A stretch of 55,424 nucleotides of DNA from Burkholderiaceae bacterium (GTDB taxonomy: Bacteria; Pseudomonadota; Gammaproteobacteria; Burkholderiales; Burkholderiaceae_C): contig JALOSD010000007.1 in assembly GCA_025458585.1 (NCBI GenBank), positions 1-55,424 on the forward strand, written 5' to 3'. The position numbers and the translations under genes are program-made. Positions 40,206-48,821 of this stretch are shown piece by piece. How positions within the stretch are numbered: the stretch's first letter is position 1; the number at the start of each line of letters is the position of its first letter. The notes under the pieces were generated by a model. The model was not told where the DNA came from, ran no database searches, and worked only from the letters and a program-made list of their open reading frames with translations.

Positions 40206-40490
40206 ATGGACACGCTGCCCGCCACCGCCTGGATCGACATCGTGATCGCGCTCACCGCCGTCGAGGCGGTCGCGCTCGCGCTGTACCACCGCGCCACCGG
40301 CCGCGGCGTCGCGCCGGCCGACTTCGCGCCGACGCTCGCGTCGGGCGTCGCGCTGCTGTTCGCGCTGCGCAGCGTGGTGGCCGTCGGCTTCGGCCCCGTC
40401 GCCGCGGCGTGGCTGCTGGCGGGCGGCGCGGCGCACGTGGCCGACCTGCGACGGCGCTGGCGCGCGCGGCGCGTCGTCCCCGCGCGATGA
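40206..40490 (+). CDS. small hydrophobic protein of unknown function
   Basis: 94 aa; WIDIVIALTAVEAVALALYHRATG...SGVALLFALRSVVAVGFGPVAAAWLLAGGAAHVADLRRRWRARR; probable TM helices; between bchP and bchI. Confidence 0.6.
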   Translation: MDTLPATAWIDIVIALTAVEAVALALYHRATGRGVAPADFAPTLASGVALLFALRSVVAVGFGPVAAAWLLAGGAAHVADLRRRWRARRVVPAR

Positions 40491-40559
40491 CATACTCGTT
40501 TCGAGGCGGTCGGCCGCGTTTGGCCGGCGCCACCGTACCCTGATCCGCACCTTCCTTAC

Positions 40560-41588
40560 ATGGCCGTCCCGTTCCCGTTTTCCGCCATCGTCGCCCAGGA
40601 CGAGATGAAGCTCGCGATCCTGATCGCCGCCGTCGACTCCGGCATCGGCGGCGTGCTCGTCTTCGGCGACCGCGGCACCGGCAAGAGCACCGCGGTGCGC
40701 GCGCTCGCCGCCCTGCTGCCGCCGATGGTCGCCGTCGTCGGCTGCCGCTGGCACTGCGACCCCGCCGACACCACGCACCGCTGCGACGACTGCCCGAAAC
40801 TCAAGGACAAGGGCAAGCCGAAGACCGAGCGCATCGCGGTGCCGGTCGTCGACCTTCCGCTCGGCGCCACCGAGGACCGCGTCGTCGGTTCGCTCGACCT
40901 CGAGCGCGCGCTCGCGCACGGCGTCAAGGCGTTCGAGCCCGGCCTGCTCGCGCGCGCGCACCGCGGCTTCCTCTACATCGACGAGGTCAACCTGCTCGAG
41001 GACCACCTGGTCGACCTGCTGATCGACGTCGCCGCCTCGGGCGAGAACGTCGTCGAGCGCGAGGGCCTGTCGGTGCGTCACCCGGCGCGCTTCGTGCTGG
41101 TGGGCAGCGGCAACCCCGAGGAGGGCGAACTGCGCCCGCAACTGCTCGACCGCTTCGGCCTGTCGGTCGAGGTGCGCACGCCGGGCGACCTCGCCACCCG
41201 CGTGCAGGTCGTGAGGCGGCGCGACGACTTCGAGCGCGACCCCGCCGCCTTCGCCGCCGCGTGGAAGAAGGAGGAGGACAAGCTGCGCAAGCGCATCGTC
41301 GCCGCGCGCGAGCGGCTTGCCAAGGTGAAGGTCGGCGACGCCGCGCTCGAACGCGCGGCGCAGCTGTGCATGAGCCTCGGCACCGACGGCCTGCGCGGCG
41401 AGCTGACGCTGATCCGCGCCGCGCGCGCGCTCGCCGCGCTCGAAGGCGACGCCGAGGTCGGCGACGCGCACCTCAAGCGCGTCGCGCCGCCGGCGCTGCG
41501 CCACCGCCTGCGCCGTGACCCGCTCGACGACACCGGCTCGTCGACGCGCGTCGAGCGCGCGGTGTCCGAGTTGTTCGAGCCGGCCTGA
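40560..41588 (+). CDS. bchI: magnesium chelatase ATPase subunit I
   Basis: [52 protein letters not shown] (Walker A). Confidence 0.97.
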   Translation: MAVPFPFSAIVAQDEMKLAILIAAVDSGIGGVLVFGDRGTGKSTAVRALAALLPPMVAVVGCRWHCDPADTTHRCDDCPKLKDKGKPKTERIAVPVVDLPLGATEDRVVGSLDLERALAHGVKAFEPGLLARAHRGFLYIDEVNLLEDHLVDLLIDVAASGENVVEREGLSVRHPARFVLVGSGNPEEGELRPQLLDRFGLSVEVRTPGDLATRVQVVRRRDDFERDPAAFAAAWKKEEDKLRKRIVAARERLAKVKVGDAALERAAQLCMSLGTDGLRGELTLIRAARALAALEGDAEVGDAHLKRVAPPALRHRLRRDPLDDTGSSTRVERAVSELFEPA

Positions 41589-41604
41589 CGCCACCGATTC
41601 CGCG

Positions 41605-43446
41605 ATGACCGCCGAAGCCGCCGGCGCGGCGAGCGCCTCGAGCCCGGAGTTCGACGCGCTGCTCACCGCGGCGCTGCTCGCCGTCGACCCGACGGGCCTC
41701 GGCGGCGCGGTGCTGCGCTCGCCGCCCGGCCTCGCGCGCGACGAGTGGCTCGGCGCCTTGCGCGCATTGCTGCCGGCCGACGCGCCGTGGCGCCGCGTGC
41801 CGCTGGGCATCGCCGACGACCGGCTACTCGGCGGGCTCGACCTCCCGGCGACGCTCGCCGCCGGCCGGCCGGTCGCGCAACGCGGCGTGCTCGCCGAGGC
41901 CGACGGCGGCGTCGTCGTGCTGCCGATGGCCGAGCGCCTCGGCACCGACACCGCGGCGCGGCTCGCGTCGGTGCTCGACCACGGCGAGGTCGGCGTGCAC
42001 CGCGAGGGGCTGTCGCTGACGAAGCCCGCGCGCGTCGCGATGGTCGCGCTCGACGAAGGCCGCGACGACGACGAACGCACGCCGCCGGCGCTGCGCGAGC
42101 GGCTTGCCTTTTCGATCGAGATGGCGCCGACGCTCGCGCGCCGCTCGCCGCGCGACGAGCCGCTGCCGCTGCCGCTGCCGTGGACGCGCGACGACGTGGC
42201 GGCGGCCCGCGCCGCGCTGCCCTGCGTGGCGTGCGGCGACGACGTCGTGCAGGCGCTGTGCGCCGCCGCGCTCGCGCTCGGCGTCGACTCGGTGCGCGCG
42301 CCGCTGCAGGCCGTGCGCGTCGCGCGCGCGGCCGCCGCGCTTGCCGGTCGCGACGAGGTCGAGGCCGACGACGCAGCGCTCGCCGCGCGCCTCGTGCTCG
42401 CGCCTCGCGCGACGCGCTTGCCCGCGCCGCCCGAGGCCGAGAACCCGCCCGAGCCCCCCGAACCACCGCCGCCGCCCGAATCGACCGAGCCGCCGCCGGA
42501 CGCCGACCCCGACACCCCGCGCGAACCCGAAGCGCTCGAAGACCGCGTGCTCGACGCCGCGCAGGCCGCGATCCCGCCCGGGCTGCTCGCCGCGCTGCTC
42601 GGCGGCGCGGCGCTGCGTCGCGGCGCCGGCGGCAAGTCGGGGGCGACGAAGAAGGGCGGACGGCGCGGGCGGCCTGCCGGCGTGCGCCGCGGCGAGCCGC
42701 GCGCCGGCCTCAGGCTGAACCTGATCGCGACGCTGCGCACCGCGGCGCCGTGGCAGCCGTTGCGCCGGCGCGAGGCGCATCCGCACGGCGTGCGCTCGGG
42801 GCAGGGCGCCACGACGCGGCTGCACGTGCGCCGCGAGGATTTCCACGTCACGCGCTACCGCGAGCACACCGAGACGACGACGCTGTTCGTCGTCGACGCG
42901 TCGGGTTCGTCGGCGCTGCACCGCCTCGCCGAGGCGAAGGGCGCGGTCGAACTGCTGCTCGCCGACTGCTACGTGCGGCGCGACCGCGTCGCCGTGATCG
43001 GCTTTCGCGGCGCCGGCGCCGACCTGCTGCTGCCGCCCACGCGCTCGCTCGTGCGCGCGAAGAAGAGCCTCGCCGGGCTGCCCGGCGGCGGCGGCACGCC
43101 GCTCGCGGCGGCGATCGAGAGCGCCGCCGCGCTCGCCGACGCGGTGCGCCGCCAGGGCGCGACGCCGCTCGTCGTGCTGCTCACCGACGGCCGCGCCAAC
43201 GTCGCGCGCGACGGCACGCCGGGGCGCGCGCAGGCGCAGGCCGACGCGCTCGCCGCCGCGAGGCGGCTGCGCGCCGCCGGCGTCGGCACGCTGCTGCTCG
43301 ACACGTCGCCGCAGCCGCAGCAAGCGGCGCAGCAGCTCGCGCTCGCGCTCGGCGCGCGCTACCTGCCGCTGCCGTACGCCGACGCGCGCGCGATGTCGGC
43401 GGCGGTCCAGCAGGCCACGCGCGATGTGGCCGCTGCTGCCGCCTGA
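41605..43446 (+). CDS. bchD: magnesium chelatase subunit D
   Basis: AAA-like N-terminus, Pro/acidic linker PPEPPEPPPPPESTEPPPDADPD, VWA/MIDAS FVVDASGSSALHRLAEAKGAVELLLADCYVRRDRVAVIGFRG. Confidence 0.95.
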   Translation: MTAEAAGAASASSPEFDALLTAALLAVDPTGLGGAVLRSPPGLARDEWLGALRALLPADAPWRRVPLGIADDRLLGGLDLPATLAAGRPVAQRGVLAEADGGVVVLPMAERLGTDTAARLASVLDHGEVGVHREGLSLTKPARVAMVALDEGRDDDERTPPALRERLAFSIEMAPTLARRSPRDEPLPLPLPWTRDDVAAARAALPCVACGDDVVQALCAAALALGVDSVRAPLQAVRVARAAAALAGRDEVEADDAALAARLVLAPRATRLPAPPEAENPPEPPEPPPPPESTEPPPDADPDTPREPEALEDRVLDAAQAAIPPGLLAALLGGAALRRGAGGKSGATKKGGRRGRPAGVRRGEPRAGLRLNLIATLRTAAPWQPLRRREAHPHGVRSGQGATTRLHVRREDFHVTRYREHTETTTLFVVDASGSSALHRLAEAKGAVELLLADCYVRRDRVAVIGFRGAGADLLLPPTRSLVRAKKSLAGLPGGGGTPLAAAIESAAALADAVRRQGATPLVVLLTDGRANVARDGTPGRAQAQADALAAARRLRAAGVGTLLLDTSPQPQQAAQQLALALGARYLPLPYADARAMSAAVQQATRDVAAAAA

Positions 43447-44239
43447 ATCACTGCCGGGCATGGCGGCGCGGCTCGACTGGCAGCGCGACGGCCGCGACTG
43501 GCCGCTCAAGGAGCACAGCCGCTTCGTCGAGGCCGCCGGCCTGCGTTGGCACGTGCAGCGCCTCGGCCACGGTCCGGCCTGGCTGCTGCTGCACGGCACC
43601 GGCGCGGCGACGCACTCGTGGCGCGATCTCGCGCCGCGGCTCGCGCGTCACGCCACCGTCGTCGCGATCGACCTGCCGGGCCACGGCTTCACGAGCGCGC
43701 CGCCCGGCTTCGGCATGTTCTCGGCCAGCTACACGCTGCCGGGCATGGCGGCGGCGGTCGGCGAGTTGCTGCGCGTGCTGAAGCTGCATCCGCACGGCAT
43801 CGTCGGCCACTCGGCCGCCACGCCGCTCGCCGCGCACCTGTTCGCGTGGCGCGCTGGCGACCCGAAGGCGCTGCACCGGCTGATCGACGGCACCGGCTCG
43901 AAGCTCGACGCGCGCGGCGTCGAGCTGTACGGGCGCCTGGTGCGCAACCCGCACCATTGCTACGCCGCGCTGGCGATGATGGCGCAGTGGGACGTGGCAC
44001 CGCTGTGGGCCGACCTGCCGCGCCTGGGCGCGCGGCTGCACCTGGGCATCGGCGCGCGCGACCGCGCGGTGCCGCCGGCGCAGGGCCGGCGCGTGCACCT
44101 TCACGTGCCGGGCTCGACGCTCGTCGAGTGGCCGCAGCTCGGTCACCTCGCGCACGAGGAGGAGCCGGCAGTGGCGGCGCGCTGGCTCGAAGGACTGGCG
44201 CGCCACGAGGCGATGGCGCACGACGCCCGGCACGTGTGA
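43424..44239 (+). CDS. bchO: BchO-like alpha/beta hydrolase, apparently internally shortened
   Basis: LDWQRDGRDWPLKEHSRFVEAAGLRWHVQRLGHGPAWLLLHGTGAATHSWRDLAPRL...GIVGHSAATPLAAHLFAWRAGDPKALHRLIDGTGSKLDARGVELYGRLV; overlaps the 3' end of bchD. Confidence 0.9.
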   Translation: MWPLLPPESLPGMAARLDWQRDGRDWPLKEHSRFVEAAGLRWHVQRLGHGPAWLLLHGTGAATHSWRDLAPRLARHATVVAIDLPGHGFTSAPPGFGMFSASYTLPGMAAAVGELLRVLKLHPHGIVGHSAATPLAAHLFAWRAGDPKALHRLIDGTGSKLDARGVELYGRLVRNPHHCYAALAMMAQWDVAPLWADLPRLGARLHLGIGARDRAVPPAQGRRVHLHVPGSTLVEWPQLGHLAHEEEPAVAARWLEGLARHEAMAHDARHV

Positions 44240-44272
44240 CCCGGCGGGCGGGCAGGGCGGTGCGGGCGGCCC

Positions 44273-44920
44273 TCAGCCGCCGGCGATCACGACGTGCAGA
44301 AAGCGCGGCCCGTGGGCGCCGAGCACGAGCGTGCCCTCGATGTCGGTCGTGCCGCTCGCGCCGGTGATCAGGATCGCGTTGCGCGGCACAGGCAGCGCGG
44401 CGGCCGCGGCGGCGTAGTCCTCGAGGTGGGCGACGATGTCGCGCGCGTGCAGCAGCACGACGTGGTGCAGCGGCAGGAAGTTGGCCAGGATCGGCGTGTC
44501 GGCGCCGGAGTGGAAGACGAGCGAGCCGGTCTCGGCAATGCCCCAGCGTGCGACGCCAACGACCACGGGCTCGTCGGGTGCGATGCGGTCGTGGCACTCG
44601 ATGCCGGCCCAGTCCATCGCACGCAGCACGGCCGCCGGCTGCAGCGCGACGCTCGGTGCCAGACCCTTCGCGTCGAGGTAGCGCTTCACGGCGGCCGGCA
44701 GCTCGGCGGCGTCGCCGATGCGCTCGACGGTGGCGGCCACCTTGGGCGTCGTCACGCGAGCGGCGAAGGCGTCGGCGAGCGAGCCGGCCGGCAGCGCGGG
44801 GCGTATCGCGTCGAGGTCGCCGAGCAGGGCGTCGGCCTCGCGGCGCACGCGCTCGGCGTCGACCTCGCGCGCGCCGAGCGCAGCGCGCACGGCGGCGAGG
44901 ACGGTGTCGCGCGAACTCAC
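44273..44920 (-). CDS. lutC: lactate utilization protein C (LUD domain)
   Basis: GVARWGIAETGSLVFHSGADTPILANFLPLHHVVLLHARDIVAHLEDY...ILITGASGTTDIEGTLVLGAHGPRFLHVVI. GTG 44920 assumed; an ATG at 44950 is also possible. Confidence 0.88.
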   Translation of the reverse strand: MSSRDTVLAAVRAALGAREVDAERVRREADALLGDLDAIRPALPAGSLADAFAARVTTPKVAATVERIGDAAELPAAVKRYLDAKGLAPSVALQPAAVLRAMDWAGIECHDRIAPDEPVVVGVARWGIAETGSLVFHSGADTPILANFLPLHHVVLLHARDIVAHLEDYAAAAAALPVPRNAILITGASGTTDIEGTLVLGAHGPRFLHVVIAGG

Positions 44921-44930
44921 GGCGTGCGCC

Positions 44931-46343
44931 TCATCGCGGCGTCTCGCCATCGCGCAGCATCGCCATGAAGGTGCGCGGCGCGGGGGCGGGGAAGTCGCGG
45001 TGCGCCGTCCACGCGCCGAGTCCCGGCATGCGGCGGATCCAGCCGTCGCGGCCGAACCAGCGCATCGCACGCACCGCCACCGCGGTGCCGAGGCGCCACA
45101 GCGCCGGGCGCTGCGCCGCCCAGGCGTAGACGCCGAGGCCGACGCGCATCGCCGGCGGCTCGAGCCCCTCGCGCCACGAGCGGTCGCGCCAGCCGCGCAG
45201 CAGCGTCGGCAGCGGGATGTCGACCGGGCACACCTCGCGGCACTTGCCGTTGAGCGTGCAGGCGTGCGCGAGGTCGCGCGACGCCGGCAGGCCGTCGAAC
45301 ACCGGCGTCAGCACCGCGCCCATCGGCCCCGGGTAGGTGCCGCCGTAGGCGTGGCCGCCGAGCTGGCGGAACACGACGCAGTGGTTCATGCACGCGCCGC
45401 AGCGGATGCAGCGCAGCATCTCGCGCAGCGCGGCGTCGCGCAGCATGCGCGTGCGCCCGTTGTCGACGAGCACGATGTGGCACTCCTCGGGCCCGTCGAG
45501 GTCACCCGTGCGCTTCGGCCCGCAGTGGAACGTCGTGTACTGGGTGACGTCGGCACCGGTGGCCGAACGCACGAGCAGGCGCAGCATCGCGAACGCGTGC
45601 GCCTGCGTCGGCACGAGCTTCTCGATGCCGGCGGTCACGATGTGCACGCGCGGCGGCGTCGTCGTCAGCTCGGCGTTGCCCTCGTTGGTCACGGTGCACG
45701 TCGCGCCGGTGTCGGCAATGAGGAAGTTGGCGCCCGAGATCGCGACGTCGGCGCTGAGGAACTTGCCGCGCAGCTCGCGCCGCGCGCTGTCGACCATCGC
45801 CTCGACCGTCTCCTCGCCGTGCGGCACGCGGTGCGCGCGCTTGAACATCGCCGACACCTGCTCGCGCGTGCGGTGCATCGACGGCCACACGATGTGCGAC
45901 GGCCGGTCGCCGCCGAGCTGCACGATGTGCTCGGCCAGGTCGGTCTCGACGCGCTCGATGCCCGCCGCGTCGAGCGCGTGCGGCAGGCCGATCTCCTCGC
46001 CGAGCATCGACTTCACGCGCGTCACGCGCTTCGCGCCCGCCTGGCGGCACAGCTCGACGACGATGCGCGCCGCCTCGTCGGCGGTCGCCGCCCAGTGCAC
46101 GACGCTGCCGGCGGCGGTGGCGTGGCGCTCGAACTCGGCCAGGTAGTGGTCGAGGTTCGCGATCACGTGGTCCTTGATGCGCTTGCCGCGCTCGCGCGCG
46201 GCGCCGAACGGCGCGAAGTCGGCCACCGCGGCGGTGCGCTTGCGCTCGGCGTTGCCCGCGGTGCGCGTGATCGCGAGCTTCAGCGTGGCGTCGGCGAGCG
46301 CTTCGTCGGCGCGGGCCTTGAACCCGATCGGGGCGGTGTGCAT
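44931..46343 (-). CDS. lutB: lactate utilization iron-sulfur protein B
   Basis: CIRCGACMNHCVVFRQLGGHAYGGTYPGPMGAVLTP and CTLNGKCREVCPVDIPLPTLL (two 4Fe-4S motifs); LUD region upstream. Confidence 0.93.
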   Translation of the reverse strand: MHTAPIGFKARADEALADATLKLAITRTAGNAERKRTAAVADFAPFGAARERGKRIKDHVIANLDHYLAEFERHATAAGSVVHWAATADEAARIVVELCRQAGAKRVTRVKSMLGEEIGLPHALDAAGIERVETDLAEHIVQLGGDRPSHIVWPSMHRTREQVSAMFKRAHRVPHGEETVEAMVDSARRELRGKFLSADVAISGANFLIADTGATCTVTNEGNAELTTTPPRVHIVTAGIEKLVPTQAHAFAMLRLLVRSATGADVTQYTTFHCGPKRTGDLDGPEECHIVLVDNGRTRMLRDAALREMLRCIRCGACMNHCVVFRQLGGHAYGGTYPGPMGAVLTPVFDGLPASRDLAHACTLNGKCREVCPVDIPLPTLLRGWRDRSWREGLEPPAMRVGLGVYAWAAQRPALWRLGTAVAVRAMRWFGRDGWIRRMPGLGAWTAHRDFPAPAPRTFMAMLRDGETPR

Positions 46344-46345
46344 CG

Positions 46346-47071
46346 TCAGCCCGGCTCGCCGATCGCCGGGCCGTCGGCCATGCCGGCGAGCACCTCGACG
46401 GTGTGGAAGCTGCGCACCTTCGAGCCCTGGCGCGCGAGCTTGCCGGCCATGTTCATCAGGCAGCCGAGGTCGCCGCCGAGCAGCAGCTGCGCGCCGCTGC
46501 GCTCGACCGCGGCGGCCTTGTCGCCGACGACGGCGTTCGAGATCGCCGGGTACTTGACGCAGAACGTGCCGCCGAAGCCGCAGCACACGTCGTGGCCTTC
46601 GAGGGGCTTCAGCTCGAGCCCGGCGACGGCGCCGAGCAGCGCGCGCGGCTGGTCGTGCACGCCGAGCTCGCGCAGCCCCGAGCAGCTGTCGTGGTACGTG
46701 GCGCTGGCGTCGAGCCGGCGCCCCTGCGGCCGGTGGCGCATCACGTCGACGAGGAAGCTCGTGATCTCCCAGCCGACGCACGAGCCCGACGGCGCGACGA
46801 CGTAGTCGAAGCCCTCGAAGGTGCGCACGAAGTGGCGCGCGACGGCGGCGGCGTCCTTCGTGTCGCCGCTGTTGAACGCGGGCTGCCCGCAGCAGGTTTG
46901 CGCCGGCGGCACCTCGACGCGGCAGCCGGCCTCGCGCAGCAGCTGCAGCGCCGCGAAGCCCACGCGCGGGCGCATCGCGTCGACGAGGCAGGTGACGAAC
47001 AGGGCGACGCGCGGGTGAGGCGGCGCTTCGGTGGCGGGCGTCGTCGGCATGTTCAGCTCGGGCGGGACCAT
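46346..47071 (-). CDS. lutA: lactate utilization protein A (CCG-domain Fe-S oxidoreductase)
   Basis: ALFVTCLVDAMRPRVGFAALQLLREAGCRVEVPPAQTCCGQPAFNSGD...YHDSCSGLRELGV...CCGFGGTFCVKYPAIS. Confidence 0.92.
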   Translation of the reverse strand: MVPPELNMPTTPATEAPPHPRVALFVTCLVDAMRPRVGFAALQLLREAGCRVEVPPAQTCCGQPAFNSGDTKDAAAVARHFVRTFEGFDYVVAPSGSCVGWEITSFLVDVMRHRPQGRRLDASATYHDSCSGLRELGVHDQPRALLGAVAGLELKPLEGHDVCCGFGGTFCVKYPAISNAVVGDKAAAVERSGAQLLLGGDLGCLMNMAGKLARQGSKVRSFHTVEVLAGMADGPAIGEPG

Positions 47072-47155
47072 GTGGGATTGTGACGCCAGGCGGCGCGCGC
47101 TCGCGTGCAGGCCGACGCTCGCCAACGCCGCGGTGGCGGCGCACCGCCGCCGGCT

Positions 47156-47545
47156 TCAGGCGGGCCGCGGCGTCGAGGGCCGCAGGCGGCCGAGCAGCCA
47201 GTGCGCGCCGCCGGCGAGCGTCAGCATCAGCAGCAGGCCCGCGCCCCAGGTCAGCCACACCGCCGCCGCCAGCCAGCCCGCCAGCGACGGCGCCGCCGGC
47301 AGCACGCGTTGCAGCCATTCGATGGAGGCGACGAACGTGTCCTGCAGCGCACGCCACAGCGCCGGATCGACCCACAGCGCCAGCCACGGCGGCACCGGCC
47401 AGCCGGCCATCGTGCGCGCGACCTCCGTCATGTCGCCGCTCGCCAGCGACTGTGCGGCCCACTCCATCGACGTGGCGGCCAACCAGGCGCCACCGGTCCA
47501 GATCGCGGCCAGCAGGCCGACCACGAGCCACAACACCACCTTCAT
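47156..47545 (-). CDS. small membrane protein of unknown function
   Basis: MKVVLWLVVGLLAAIWTGGAWLAATSMEWAAQSLASGDM...LAGWLAAAVWLTWGAGLLLMLTLAGGAHWLLGRL, N- and C-terminal TM helices. Confidence 0.6.
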   Translation of the reverse strand: MKVVLWLVVGLLAAIWTGGAWLAATSMEWAAQSLASGDMTEVARTMAGWPVPPWLALWVDPALWRALQDTFVASIEWLQRVLPAAPSLAGWLAAAVWLTWGAGLLLMLTLAGGAHWLLGRLRPSTPRPA

Positions 47546-47639
47546 CGTCCGTCCTCGAATGCTTTGGAAGCGCCGCACGGCGCATGCAACGCTCGGAGTA
47601 GGCGCCGACGCGAAGGTTCAATGCCCACGGCGCGCAGCG

Positions 47640-48608
47640 TCAGTCGACCTGCGCCGGCGACTCGCGCACCGGGTCGTCAGGGGCACGGGTGGCGAACTGC
47701 GCGAGCGCGACGCCGGCCAGCGTCAGGGCCGCGCCGCCGATCTTCACGCCGGTGAAACGCTCGCCGGTGGCCCACCACGCGACCACGCCGGCCACGAGCG
47801 GCATCAGGTACTGCAGCGGCGCCGTGCGGCCCACGCCGCGCTGCTCGTTGACCCAGCCCCACACGAGCCAGCCGAGGAACGCCGACACCAGCGACGCCCA
47901 CAGCAGCAGCCCCCAGTGCACAAGGTCCAGGCCCGCCCAGTCGGTCGACCAGGCCGCGGGCAGGCCGAGCAGCACGAGCGCCGGGCTGCCGGCCAGCGTG
48001 GCGTAGGCCATCACGGCGACGCCGCCGTGGCGCTGGATGAGCGGCTTGGTCATCACCGTGTAGTACGAGAACAGCGACGCCGCGAACAGCATCATCAGGT
48101 CGCCGCCGGTGGCGGCCCACTGCCGGCCGAGCAGCTTGTCCGACAGGAACACGAGCACGCCGGCGCAGGCGATCGCCACCCCGGCCACCTGCCCGCGCGT
48201 CAGCCGCTCGAGCCCCGCCCAGTGCAGGATCAGCAGCGTGAACACGGGCCCGCAGGCCATGATCAGCGCGCTCGAGAACGCCGTCGACCAGTGGATGCCG
48301 AAGGTCACCATGCTCACGTGCACCGTGTGCGCGAGCACGCCGAGCCAGGCCAGACGCCAGGCGTCGGCGCGCGGCAGGCGCAGCCAGCGCCAGCCGTTGG
48401 CGTGCAGCAGCAGCAGCGCGGCGCACACCGGCAGCAGCAGGTAGCGCGCGCAAAGGAACGCCGCCGGCGACATGACGTTGAACAGCGCCTTCTGCACCGC
48501 GAAGTTGGCGCCCCAGACAAAGACGACGCCGACCCCCGCGAGCAGGGCCAGGCGCTGCATCGAAAGGGGCGGCGCGGCGGCGGTGGCGGAGACCTCGGGG
48601 GCGGACAT
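47640..48608 (-). CDS. EamA/DMT-family permease
   Basis: LLAGVGVVFVWGANFAVQKALFNVMSPAAFLCARYLLLPVCAALLLL... with two EamA-type repeats; start MSAPEV at 48608. Confidence 0.9.
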   Translation of the reverse strand: MSAPEVSATAAAPPLSMQRLALLAGVGVVFVWGANFAVQKALFNVMSPAAFLCARYLLLPVCAALLLLHANGWRWLRLPRADAWRLAWLGVLAHTVHVSMVTFGIHWSTAFSSALIMACGPVFTLLILHWAGLERLTRGQVAGVAIACAGVLVFLSDKLLGRQWAATGGDLMMLFAASLFSYYTVMTKPLIQRHGGVAVMAYATLAGSPALVLLGLPAAWSTDWAGLDLVHWGLLLWASLVSAFLGWLVWGWVNEQRGVGRTAPLQYLMPLVAGVVAWWATGERFTGVKIGGAALTLAGVALAQFATRAPDDPVRESPAQVD

Positions 48609-48642
48609 CGGCACGGGGCGCATTCTGCCGGCGTCGCCCGGA

Positions 48643-48737
48643 ACGCCGTGACGCCGTGACGCCGTGACGCCGTGACGCCGTGACGCCGTGACGCCGTGAC
48701 GCCGTGACGCCGTGACGCCGTGACGCCGTGACGCCGT
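48643..48737. repeat. 8-bp tandem repeat, about 12 copies of ACGCCGTG
   Basis: Read directly: (acgccgtg)x11 plus acgccgt, without interruption, in the divergent intergenic region. Confidence 0.97.
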
Positions 48738-48821
48738 TAGTGCAGCTTGATGCGCGCCTCCTGGTCGCAGTGGCGGCATGGCGTCATGTCGCCGCCGGCG
48801 ATCGGGTACGCTCTCGCCGCC

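Noticed and set aside
40475-40495. PpsR site upstream of bchI (CGT-N12-ACA)
   Set aside because: Only a half-match, without the extended CAATC/GATTG arms of the other sites; could easily occur by chance.
48643-48737. CRISPR array
   Set aside because: 8-bp perfect tandem units without spacers; a microsatellite-type repeat. No cas genes in the window.
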